Assembly: GCF_900102215.1 (NCBI RefSeq)
Contig: NZ_FNBG01000015.1
Coordinates: 1 to 64,000 of the forward strand
Source of the DNA: Fontibacillus panacisegetis
Lineage (GTDB): Bacteria; Bacillota; Bacilli; Paenibacillales; Paenibacillaceae
Direction of reading: 5' to 3'
DNA length: 64,000 nucleotides
Below the pieces are notes generated by a model. That model searched no databases. It had not been told where the DNA came from and saw nothing but the letters and a program-made list of their open reading frames with translations. The position numbers and the translations under genes are program-made. This document shows, in pieces, positions 55,465 through 62,830 of this stretch. Numbering within the stretch: the first letter of the stretch is position 1; the number at the start of each line of letters is the position of its first letter.

Positions 55465-55511
55465 TCTATTTGTATAAAGCTTTTGAATTTTTCAGGACTC
55501 TAATTTCAAGA

Positions 55512-55730
55512 TTATTTTCCGTTGGATCGCTTGGAGTTATTCGTCTGACCAAGAATGTAGTCGATGCTAACGTCGTAAAATTCGGATAATTTTATCAATA
55601 CAGTACTTGGTACATCCAAGTTCCCGCTCTCGTATCGGGAATAGGTTGCTTGAGAGATGTTCAGATGATCCGCCAGTTGTTGTTGCGTCAGGTCCCTGTC
55701 TTCACGCAAATCGCGTATCCTCTTGTACAT
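55512..55730 (-). CDS. XRE-family repressor, copy 2
   Basis: 72 residues: RIRDLREDRDLTQQQLADHL, NISQATYSRYESGNLDVPST and VLIKLSEFYDVSIDYILGQT. It differs from copy 1 at about a dozen positions. It lies in the same orientation, 338 bases away, and carries its own pair of operators. The recognition helix (SQATYSRYE) is the same, so both proteins should bind the same sites and cross-regulate. Confidence 0.88.
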   Translation of the reverse strand: MYKRIRDLREDRDLTQQQLADHLNISQATYSRYESGNLDVPSTVLIKLSEFYDVSIDYILGQTNNSKRSNGK

Positions 55731-55756
55731 AGTGTATCACCCAAACTAAGTTTAAA

Positions 55757-55802
55757 ATATGCGAAAAATGCATATTGAGTTTTATGCAGTTTTCGCATAA
55801 AA
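55757..55802. promoter_or_regulatory. Paired operators upstream of XRE copy 2
   Basis: ATATGCGAAAAATGCATAT (55757-55775) and TTTTATGCA-N5-CGCATAAAA (55780-55802) repeat the pair found before copy 1, with identical spacing (second begins 23 bases after the first). The 76 bases beyond lead to the divergent gene at 55879, so the sites may repress both. Confidence 0.75.
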
Positions 55803-55878
55803 TATATTTATATGGAAAGTACTGGATGGTTTTGGATTCAATGATGTTGTTGATCTATTTCTACAAGGGGGAATTAGA

Positions 55879-56166
55879 ATGAAAAGTATTTTGGATGAGC
55901 TATACAGAGCCAACCTTAAACCTGAAGAACGAATGGTTCCGACGGACCCCGATTATCGTCCGCTGAATAGAAAAATTTCTGAATTAAAGGAAGAAGTGAA
56001 GAAAAGATTGTCCGAAAGCGATTTTGAAGTTCTTGAGCAAATCTTTGACTTGACTGGTGAATCCCATTCCATGCTTACAAACACTGCTTTTGTACAGGGG
56101 TTTAGGATGGGGGCTTTAGTGATGGTAGAGGTTTTTTGTGGGGAGGTGAAGAGTTTTAAGGAGTGA
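55879..56166 (+). CDS. DUF6809-like hypothetical protein
   Basis: 95 residues, ATG 55879 after AAGGGGGAAT. MKSILDELYRANLKPEERMV, a coiled-coil-like middle (KISELKEEVKKRLSESDFEV) and the end NTAFVQGFRMGALVMVEVF are typical of the DUF6809 family, which is often found beside small XRE genes. The family name is from memory and not certain. It is divergent from XRE copy 2 and shares its operator region. Confidence 0.75.
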   Translation: MKSILDELYRANLKPEERMVPTDPDYRPLNRKISELKEEVKKRLSESDFEVLEQIFDLTGESHSMLTNTAFVQGFRMGALVMVEVFCGEVKSFKE

Positions 56167-56247
56167 GATTGATGGGATAAGATAGGGTTTGGAGACTGGT
56201 TTGAATTTTAATATGGAATCATTAAGGAGATAGTGTTTCAATACTTT

Positions 56248-56276
56248 CGCTTTTATATAAGCGGGGGTTTTTTTAT
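56248..56276 (+). terminator. Terminator downstream of the DUF6809-like gene
   Basis: CGCTT and AAGCG form a short stem with a 6-base loop, followed by GGGG and a run of seven Ts, about 80 bases after the stop. The stem is weak. Confidence 0.5.
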
Positions 56277-56391
56277 TTTCGAGCATAAAATTAATTATTC
56301 GTCATATTCTTCCATTTTTATAGTAGAATAAGATGTAGTACATTTAGACTATTTCTATAGAAAAATTGTTCGTATATACAGCAGGATTTTG

Positions 56392-56425
56392 TTGTTTCAC
56401 GTACTTCGTGAATATGACGTTATAG
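56392..56425 (+). repeat. attC-like right end and cassette-type core, left boundary of module 1
   Basis: A small hairpin TTCACG-N5-CGTGAA is followed by TATGACGTTATAG; the core GTTATAG is at 56419-56425. Its last bases are complementary to TATAAC at 57201-57206, the first bases of the structured element that ends module 1. The 5' half of a full attC is not seen here. Confidence 0.4.
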
Positions 56426-56530
56426 GAAATCGACGAAATAATAAAAAATACTATGAGAATACTGAACTATAAGTATGATAAAATCAAGATAGGAAAAAGA
56501 ATTGGGAAGAATTTGTAGGAGGTAGAACGA

Positions 56531-56788
56531 ATGAAATGGCAAGAAGTTAGAGAACTGTTCCCTGATCAATTTGTTCTGGTTTCCATACTTAATTATCATG
56601 AGGAGGGCAACAAAAAAATAGTAGATGAAGTTGCTCCGATTCGTACTATATCAGAACAAGATGCTAATAAAGAATTTTTTCAAGCAGAGCCTGGGAGTTT
56701 GGTGTACCATACTTCAAATCAAGATTTTGTGATCCATCTTCGTCGGGACCCATTAATGAGAGTGAGACGTAGTAGTAATGAAAATTAA
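56531..56788 (+). CDS. Hypothetical protein, partner of the retropepsin-like gene
   Basis: 85 residues, ATG 56531 after a strong GTAGGAGGTAG. Sequence MKWQEVRELFPDQFVLVSIL and NYHEEGNKKIVDEVAPIRTI, with a late YHTSNQDFVIHLRRDPLMRV. No domain was recognised by name, but genes of this size and start regularly precede small retropepsin-like proteases. It overlaps the protease gene by 11 bases, so translation is coupled. It may be a substrate or adaptor; the function is unknown. Confidence 0.72.
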   Translation: MKWQEVRELFPDQFVLVSILNYHEEGNKKIVDEVAPIRTISEQDANKEFFQAEPGSLVYHTSNQDFVIHLRRDPLMRVRRSSNEN

Positions 56789-57149
56789 CTATGATGGACA
56801 ATTAATTACGACGTCGCTTACTGTTACATTCAGAGAAAGAGTATTGAGAATAGATGATGTGATTATAGATACAGGGTCCTCACATACTATAATTAGTCCT
56901 GATATTTTGGAGGAAATCGGTGTGACCTACGAAATAGGGGATTCTATATATGAAGCATACGGGATTGGCGGAAGCGTTCCTTTCTACACAAAAATTATGG
57001 ACAGGATTGAAATAGGTACAAGAAGCATTGAAAATATAGAAATAGATGTTGGTATACTGCCAAAGGACCATAAAGGGTTACTTGGATTGGATATTCTTAA
57101 ACAACAAAACTTTATTATTGACTTGAAAACATTAGAACTACGTACTTAA
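56778..57149 (+). CDS. Retropepsin-like aspartic protease
   Basis: 123 residues, soluble. The catalytic DTGSS (in VIIDTGSSHTIIS, about 34-38) and a second strand VPFYTKIMDRIEIGTRSIEN lead to the conserved GLLGLDILKQ turn (the hydrophobic-GLD motif). This is a single-lobe aspartic protease that works as a dimer, like retroviral or Ddi1-type enzymes. It is coupled to the 85-residue gene upstream. Both sit between attC-like elements (56419 and 57200). Confidence 0.82.
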   Translation: MKINYDGQLITTSLTVTFRERVLRIDDVIIDTGSSHTIISPDILEEIGVTYEIGDSIYEAYGIGGSVPFYTKIMDRIEIGTRSIENIEIDVGILPKDHKGLLGLDILKQQNFIIDLKTLELRT

Positions 57150-57199
57150 CAAATGGATTGAATGAAATTAATAAGTGGAATCGGAAAGTCGCCGACATC

Positions 57200-57348
57200 A
57201 TATAACAATACATCTAGGCTGCGGGGCATTCGCCCCTTGGTTGTCAGGTGTGAAAGCATAGAAGAAAGAATATTCAGACAACACACGGCCCGACCTAAGA
57301 TAAGAGTTATCTAAGGTCGGGTCGCGTCGTAAATGCGCAACGTTAGCT
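57200..57348 (+). repeat. attC-like structured element between modules 1 and 2
   Basis: Starts ATATAAC (57200-57206) and ends GCGCAACGTTAGCT with core GTTAGCT (57342-57348). Inside are GGGGC-ATTC-GCCCC, a TTGTC/GACAA pair, and CCCGACCTAAGATAA pairing with TTATCTAAGGTCGGG (one mismatch). The outer RYYYAAC/GTTRRRY-like ends and imperfect internal stems are the features of attC sites, but classical L boxes were not resolved by eye. Confidence 0.45.
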
Positions 57349-57520
57349 AAAACCAACCAAAAACATAAAAAAACCATAGATCAACATTTGACCCATGGAT
57401 TCGTATGTCATTTTTTTTCAAGACCTTATTCAACATCATAACAAATCAGTAATTATAAGTCTATATTTTTTTTGAGGGTTAATTTACCATATTGTTATAA
57501 GACGAATGGAGATGGTAAAA

Positions 57521-58303
57521 ATGCTCAAGGAAATATTTGTTGATCGTGCAATGACTTATGAATATCCCCCTGATGGGGCGACAATACCGATTATAGACCC
57601 GTATGATGGATGTACAATTGGATGTCCTTACTGTTTCCAATTAGACGATGAGACTTGGAATACTAACTTGTATGTTAAACTTAATATTTCAGATGTTTTG
57701 CAAAAAGAACTTATTCAATGGAATAAAGAAGATATTGTGTACTTGGGTAGTAAGTGTGATCCTTATATGGAGATAGAACGGAAATACCAATTAACAAGAA
57801 AATGTTTACTTGAATTAAGTAAGTTAAATTTGAAATGTATGGTTACAACTAAAGCCGGGTCAAAACTTATTTTTAGAGATATTGATGTAATAAAACCTAT
57901 GGGGAATAAATTTACTTTACTTTTAGGATTATCTAATCTACAACAGTTGAGTAAGATCGATGATTATACTCTTATGAGTAATATACAGACAGCAAATCAG
58001 TTACACCGAATGGGAATTACTGTATGGGTATTTATTACTCCGATTTTACCTGGTATTACAGATGTAGATTTAATGATTAACGCTATAGATCAGGACATTC
58101 CTGTATCTTTAGATAAGGTTAGATTAAAACGAAACACTAGACCAGCACTAACGTTGGAACGTTTCATCGACAATCATTACCCTCATTTAGCTAAGACTTA
58201 CAAAGACATAATATATAATAATACGGATATTTACTATGAAGATATGAAAGAAAAGTGGGGTAAAACTGAGAGAGTAAAGTTTGTATTCGAGTCGAGTAAT
58301 TAA
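57521..58303 (+). CDS. Radical SAM protein, spore photoproduct lyase-like family
   Basis: 260 residues. ATG 57521 is chosen because GGAGATGG sits just upstream; ATG 57506 has no site. The 4Fe-4S motif is CTIGCPYC (CxxxCxxC) within IIDPYDGCTIGCPYCFQ. The start DRAMTYEYPPDG, IVYLGSKCDPYMEIERKYQL and TRKCLLELSKLNLKCMVTTK segments match the SPL/Rv2578c-type radical SAM group. The role is unknown; such proteins modify DNA, RNA or peptides. It is the only gene of module 2, between attC-like elements, and is richer in A/T than its flanks. Confidence 0.83.
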   Translation: MLKEIFVDRAMTYEYPPDGATIPIIDPYDGCTIGCPYCFQLDDETWNTNLYVKLNISDVLQKELIQWNKEDIVYLGSKCDPYMEIERKYQLTRKCLLELSKLNLKCMVTTKAGSKLIFRDIDVIKPMGNKFTLLLGLSNLQQLSKIDDYTLMSNIQTANQLHRMGITVWVFITPILPGITDVDLMINAIDQDIPVSLDKVRLKRNTRPALTLERFIDNHYPHLAKTYKDIIYNNTDIYYEDMKEKWGKTERVKFVFESSN

Positions 58304-58338
58304 TAATTATGATAGTATTTCGAGAAGCAGTTGACTTC

Positions 58339-58454
58339 AGCTAACATCACATTCACGCAGCGGAAGAAACATATTCACTACGAGCCTAAGTCTGTCGACC
58401 CGTTCGCGTTGCTCACTTAAGCCTCTCGGGTTCGTAGATACACTAACGTTAGAT
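58339..58454 (+). repeat. attC-like structured element ending module 2
   Basis: Starts AGCTAAC (58339-58345), which is perfectly complementary over 7 bases to the core GTTAGCT at 57342-57348 where the module begins. It ends CACTAACGTTAGAT with core GTTAGAT (58448-58454), a perfect GTTRRRY. Inside, CTACGA pairs with TCGTAG, and CCTAAGT with ACTTAAG. Confidence 0.45.
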
Positions 58455-58604
58455 GAAATGACCTGAAGTGTTTGCAGAGAGAGGAGTACTCAATGAAATC
58501 CCCAATTCAATGGCTAGGAGTACGAATATGAAATCTATAATACATACGGTCAAGATTATAAAAATCCAGACATTCAAGCGCATAAAGCAGACCGTCATTC
58601 CTTG

Positions 58605-58889
58605 TCAAAGAAGGTATGATGGACACCCGGAAAGCAATGCTTCCTCCAATTGCAGCGCCTCTTCATGCCTTTTCCGGCAGCAATCGAAAAACAGATTATG
58701 GCAGACCCGTAAAAGTCAATATTTTATGTTAGGCATATCCTTATCCAGTGCCAGCATTGCCGTATAGAACGTGTCGCGGATCAGGTCTTCGGCCATATGA
58801 TAATTCCTGCAAAGGGAATAGGCGTAAAGATAGACCTGTTTGGAATACAGACGGTATACTTCGTCCAAAGCATCTTTCTTAACGCACAT
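58605..58889 (-). pseudogene. ECF sigma factor, truncated and with an in-frame stop
   Basis: On the minus strand ATG 58889 begins MCVKKDALDEVYRLYSKQVY, then YAYSLCRNYHMAEDLIRDTF and YTAMLALDKDMPNIKY (sigma region 2), and meets TGA at 58716 where a Trp codon is usual. Reading on in the same frame gives LLRVCHNLFFDCCRKRHEEA and LQLEEALLSGCPS before a stop at 58605. Region 4 is absent. An SPL-type membrane helix frame follows up to the attC-like end. Confidence 0.7.
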
Positions 58890-59022
58890 CCCCTATCTTG
58901 CCCATTCACCCTAAAAAAGCAGATTCGCCAGAAAGGTTACAGGCCATTTAATTAGCTGAAGCTAATTAAATGGCATTACGTCTTTTGCGCCAATAAAAAG
59001 CTGCAGCGGCTCAAACTTGATT

Positions 59023-61359
59023 TCATGAAAAATATATGGCCACTTCTTGGTCATCGTAAAACTGGATACTGATTGTATGACTATTTTTTTGATAACGACC
59101 GCCCAATTTAGTATGTTCATACAAATCTCGGATTGTCTGCCAGCCATCATCCTCCAATGTCTTAAGATACTGTTCGATCTGCTCTCTACTGACATCCTGA
59201 TAAAAAGCGGTGCAATACCCATTCTCATCATCCGTTGCCATCCATACCATATTATCGAAATCCGGACGGGGAGCACCTTCGGTATACTTGTTTTCAAGCC
59301 ATGAATCCGTGGACAGAGTCTCAATGGCTTTCACCAATTCAGAATAAAGTTCCGGCGAAAGCACACTGTACCGCCCATCCGTACCGGACTGTAAAACGGC
59401 TGTGCCGTCTTCCCGCAAATAGGCGTAATAATCGTGGGTTTCAAGCGATTCCGGGAATATCTGACGGATGAGATAGCATTCTTCCAGCGTCATGACATCA
59501 ACACCCTCCCATACGGCAGACTTTACCATGTAATCGTTAATAATAGCCAATGCAAGCTGTTGGTTTACGAGAAAGTAACCGTCCAAAATCTCACCGTTTT
59601 TTCCAAGCTTGGCAATGTTGTATTGGGCAAAGGCGCTTTCAGTTCCGAAAAGATCAAGCAACTCCTGCAGTTTTTCCGGGCTTTCCGCGTACTCCCGCAC
59701 ATCACGGCCAGCTATTTCATCAGCCCATGTGCGGTCATAATGAAAAGCTGGTTCATCTTGCTCGGAGTCTTTCATCGTTACATAAAAATCCTGTAAATTA
59801 TCAACCAATGCAAAGAGAAGCAAGGCATTCAAATGAAGCGTACTTCCCTCATAGGATGCCGTATCGTCGCCCTGAAGAACCCACTCTATGCTGCGTTCAT
59901 TGTCGGCAGTGCGCAAGGCGAAGTGGTCATGCCACAGTCCTTCCGAAAGGGGTAACAGGCCAAGCAGCGTACCTACTGAGGAATTGTCTCCTACATAAAG
60001 GGTCCGGGCATCCCACAGCTCTTGCGCATTTATAGATTGATCGGCTCTGCCTTTCGGGGCGTAAACCTTGGCAATGGTAGCACTCGTTATACGATTTGTC
60101 CTGTAAATCCCGGCATAAGGCTCCTCCAAATAATATTTTTTATCATCGTTGTACAGATAGAACCTGCGAGCATCTGTGCTTTCAATATCAATCTGAAAAT
60201 AATTATCCCGGTTCGGTGCATCATTTACGGATTGACGCAAAGTCTTGTCAGTGTCCGATAAGGCACTCAGTACGGCTTCCAAATCCGATTTTTGAGAGAT
60301 ATGGACTGTACCGAGACTTTCCCCCTCGTTTATTTGCTCAATCGTGATGCTGGTCACTGCACTGCTATCGGGCAGCACAACAGGAACATTCCTTGCAGCA
60401 CCTCCAAAGGTAAACGCAACCGCCGCCACAGCAACGACCACAACGATAGTCAATGTTATCATCAGCGTTTTCGGCTGTTTGGCAATGCGCTTGATACGTT
60501 CTGTCATTTCTCCCTTGCTGCCGGTCATGGTAGTGGCACAGCAGAATAAATCAGAGGGCTTAGATGGTGAGGTCATCAGTTCAATCAACGTTCTGCCGTA
60601 CTCCATACGGTTCTCAGGCCCGATCCTGCGGAGTGTTCTCTCATCACAGGCCAGCTCGCTATCCCTACGGGATAATACAACCGCAATCCACACCAGCGGA
60701 TTGAACCAGTGTACGCACAGGCAGAGAATACGGACAAAAGACCAGATGTGATCCTTCTGGCGGTAATGTGTCAGTTCGTGGGCAACCACATATTCTATTC
60801 GTTTTTCGTCAGAAAGGCTTTCCGGCGTGACATAAACGGCAGGCTTTCTGATTCCGTACAGACAGGGGGAAGGCAGTCCGTCTGCCACATAAACAGGCAA
60901 TGGATACTGTGGAAATTCTATTCGCTTTCTGATTCGCCTGAGATTTCGACTTAGACGGATGTTGGAAGCGGCAAAGAGCACTCCGCTGAGAATCAAACCG
61001 CTAAGCCAGACGAATCGTGCTATTGCTTCTCCATTGACTGTGTTTGCTGTACCGGCTGAGCTGTCTGATATTTCATGACCGCTTTGAAGTATCGGGGAAT
61101 TATTGGACGGCAGCACGGTATTTCTGGAATTCACAGAATCGACAGGCTGCTTAACTGCCGAATAATCGCTCTGAATATTCGGTATGGCGTTCATTACACT
61201 GACAGGGCTTTCAAACAGGGAAAACGGCAGCAAAAGCCGAACAGCGACAAGTGCCCACAGAGCATATTGCAGCCGCGAGGAAATTCTGCCCCGGAGCAGA
61301 TACCGAAGCGCGATGATAATTAAAATCAACACAGAGGAGGTAATGATGGTTTCTATCAT
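59023..61359 (-). CDS. M56-family (BlaR1-like) metallopeptidase with large C-terminal domain
   Basis: 778 residues. ATG 61359 overlaps the BlaI stop by four bases (GAGGTG upstream). The membrane part contains the zinc motif HELTH (in VVAHELTHYRQKDHIWS) and SELACDERTLRRIG. The cytosolic linker is about 285-300, then a last helix and a long extracellular region from about 325. That region has no PBP SxxK/KTG motifs; it contains NAQELWDARTLYVGDNSSVG, resembling DUF4825-type domains, and later unknown segments. It is likely a sensor of a non-beta-lactam signal. Confidence 0.85.
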   Translation of the reverse strand: MIETIITSSVLILIIIALRYLLRGRISSRLQYALWALVAVRLLLPFSLFESPVSVMNAIPNIQSDYSAVKQPVDSVNSRNTVLPSNNSPILQSGHEISDSSAGTANTVNGEAIARFVWLSGLILSGVLFAASNIRLSRNLRRIRKRIEFPQYPLPVYVADGLPSPCLYGIRKPAVYVTPESLSDEKRIEYVVAHELTHYRQKDHIWSFVRILCLCVHWFNPLVWIAVVLSRRDSELACDERTLRRIGPENRMEYGRTLIELMTSPSKPSDLFCCATTMTGSKGEMTERIKRIAKQPKTLMITLTIVVVVAVAAVAFTFGGAARNVPVVLPDSSAVTSITIEQINEGESLGTVHISQKSDLEAVLSALSDTDKTLRQSVNDAPNRDNYFQIDIESTDARRFYLYNDDKKYYLEEPYAGIYRTNRITSATIAKVYAPKGRADQSINAQELWDARTLYVGDNSSVGTLLGLLPLSEGLWHDHFALRTADNERSIEWVLQGDDTASYEGSTLHLNALLLFALVDNLQDFYVTMKDSEQDEPAFHYDRTWADEIAGRDVREYAESPEKLQELLDLFGTESAFAQYNIAKLGKNGEILDGYFLVNQQLALAIINDYMVKSAVWEGVDVMTLEECYLIRQIFPESLETHDYYAYLREDGTAVLQSGTDGRYSVLSPELYSELVKAIETLSTDSWLENKYTEGAPRPDFDNMVWMATDDENGYCTAFYQDVSREQIEQYLKTLEDDGWQTIRDLYEHTKLGGRYQKNSHTISIQFYDDQEVAIYFS

Positions 61360-61739
61360 TTTTGCACCTCTGCTTCCTGTAATATGGCATAAAGCTCGTT
61401 AATTTCCGCTTTGGTAAGCTGTTTTTTGCGCACCAGCGTGCTCATCATCAGGCTGGCGGAGCCTTCAAAGGCACGGTCCAATAAGGAGCGTGTTTCGGCT
61501 ATAGCGACATCATCCCGCGCAACATTGGGATAATAGTGTTTTGCCCGGCCTACCACCTCATACCGAAGGATGCCCTTTTCCGTCATACGTTCCAGCATGG
61601 TTTGCACCGTGCTGCGGCTCCAGCCGGGGTTTTCTTTTAACTCATGGCATAGCTGTACATAGGTAAGGGGAGCACCCTCCCAGAGCTTCTCCATGATGTG
61701 CCACTCGCTTTTGATAAGCGTATTATTATCGTTTGCCAT
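61356..61739 (-). CDS. BlaI/MecI-type repressor
   Basis: 127 residues. ATG 61739 follows AAAGGAGAAT. LIKSEWHIMEKLWEGAPLTY, VQLCHELKENPGWSRSTVQT and MLERMTEKGILRYE form the winged helix; the C-terminal LLDRAFEGSASLMMSTLVRK region carries the cleavage segment. It is translationally coupled to the M56 gene. Two GACNGTTGTC boxes lie upstream. Confidence 0.88.
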   Translation of the reverse strand: MANDNNTLIKSEWHIMEKLWEGAPLTYVQLCHELKENPGWSRSTVQTMLERMTEKGILRYEVVGRAKHYYPNVARDDVAIAETRSLLDRAFEGSASLMMSTLVRKKQLTKAEINELYAILQEAEVQK

Positions 61740-61757
61740 TGGCATTCTCCTTTGCAT

Positions 61758-61807
61758 GACCGTTGTCGTTCAATTTAAACAACGTACCACGATGCACGAC
61801 TGTTGTC
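61758..61807. promoter_or_regulatory. Tandem operators for the third BlaI-type repressor
   Basis: GACCGTTGTC (61758-61767) and GACTGTTGTC (61798-61807) are spaced by 40 bases. The pattern GACNGTTGTC, with its complement GACAACNGTC, is the GAC/GTC style of BlaI boxes and differs from those at the other two BlaI genes in this window. Confidence 0.6.
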
Positions 61808-61915
61808 AAGCAAATCGAAAGCTACAGGCTTGGCAGTAAGGTTTACTGTTCCTGATCTGATACCATCAATCCGTTTGGAAAAAGTTGAGGCAGGCTACCG
61901 CCAACTCTCATTGGA

Positions 61916-61979
61916 AAAAGAGCCCAAACCTTGGCAGTGTTAATGGCGCGAACCCAACACGAACCAAGGAGGCTCTTTT
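61916..61979 (+). promoter_or_regulatory. Hairpin that buries a Shine-Dalgarno sequence
   Basis: AAAAGAGCC (61916-61924) pairs perfectly with GGCTCTTTT (61971-61979), CCTTGG (61929-61934) with CCAAGG (61964-61969), and TGTT (61938-61941) with AACA (61956-61959). The ribosome binding site AAGGAGG (61966-61972) of the following ORF lies in the stem, so translation should be off unless the hairpin is opened. Confidence 0.6.
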
Positions 61980-62183
61980 ATGGCATGTATACAAGAATCA
62001 GAAGCTGCGAGACAAAAGTTTGTAGTAAACGATCTGGCTCACCATTGGGATCATCCCGATGACGAGGTAATTTTTCCAAAAAAATCTATCATCTCGAATT
62101 GTCCTAAGTTCAAATATAGAGGAACAAAACGTTTGTTTTTTGTCAGCTACAGGAATGGATCTCTAGTTTACCAAATATATTAA
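61980..62183 (+). CDS. Small hypothetical protein behind a hairpin
   Basis: 67 residues: MACIQESEAARQKFVVNDLA, then HHWDHPDDEVIFPKKS and a basic RGTKRLFFVSYRNGSLVYQI. No domain is recognised. An excellent AAGGAGG lies seven bases upstream but is enclosed in a stem. IS elements often hide their transposase start in this way, so it may be a residual N-terminus of a transposase, or a small regulated protein. Start and function are uncertain. Confidence 0.45.
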   Translation: MACIQESEAARQKFVVNDLAHHWDHPDDEVIFPKKSIISNCPKFKYRGTKRLFFVSYRNGSLVYQIY

Positions 62184-62197
62184 GAGCTTGTTTTTCC

Positions 62198-62830
62198 CTA
62201 CCGTTCCTGCATAAATCCGAAATAAGACTTGTCTGACTCAAGCAATTCAAGTGTCAGGCGGGTGATTACAGGATCGAACTGGATGGCGCTGTTCCGCCAT
62301 AGCTCCTGTCTGACATGTTCCAATGTCAAACTTTTACGGTATGGACGCACGCACATCATGGCGTCAAAGGCATCGGCCACAGAGCAGATGCGAGCCAATA
62401 AAGGAATATCCTGCTCCTTCAATCCATGGGGATAACCTTGCCCATCCCAACGCTCGTGATGGTGAAGAATCACTTCGATGACCGATTCATCAAACTCGGA
62501 TATGCTATGTAAAAGGTCGGCGCCTACCTGCGGATGGAGTTTGATGATTCTCCATTGGTGCGGGGTAAGGGGCGCAGCCTGTTCCAGCACATCCAAAGGC
62601 AGCATGATTTTACCCAGATCGTGAAGAAAACAGCCGCGCAGCAAGTTTTCTTTTTCACATGCCTTCAGATTCATTTCGGTAGCTATACGTTCTGCCAGCA
62701 TAGCTACGCGTATACTATGCTGATAGACTTCAGGACGTTTTTCGCGCATAAAGTCGATCAACTGAATCAGTGATGTTGAATCTTGCTGTATCATTGCATG
62801 AGTATCCATAAATTTATGCAAGGAGCTCAT
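62198..62830 (-). CDS. HD-GYP domain protein (c-di-GMP phosphodiesterase type)
   Basis: 210 residues, ATG 62830 after AAAAAGGAGAG. The HD-GYP motifs are complete: HSIRVAMLAERIA, FLHDLGKIMLP (HD), HPQVGADLLH, HHHERWDGQGYP (GYP) and ADAFDAMM. The protein is only the catalytic domain plus a short N-terminus, with no receiver or GAF domain. The expected activity is hydrolysis of c-di-GMP. It appears to be monocistronic. Confidence 0.88.
   Translation of the reverse strand: MSSLHKFMDTHAMIQQDSTSLIQLIDFMREKRPEVYQHSIRVAMLAERIATEMNLKACEKENLLRGCFLHDLGKIMLPLDVLEQAAPLTPHQWRIIKLHPQVGADLLHSISEFDESVIEVILHHHERWDGQGYPHGLKEQDIPLLARICSVADAFDAMMCVRPYRKSLTLEHVRQELWRNSAIQFDPVITRLTLELLESDKSYFGFMQER

Noticed and set aside
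57222-57330. Simple rho-independent terminator explanation for the structured element at 57200-57348
   Set aside because: The internal hairpins are GC-rich but lack T-runs, and the complementarity of the ends with module borders is not explained by termination; still, part of it could act as a terminator.
58468-58767. 99-residue plus-strand frame after the second attC-like element
   Set aside because: Antisense to the ECF sigma pseudogene, and its composition is unlike a real protein. I found no third module, since no ATCTAAC partner for the core GTTAGAT is present downstream.
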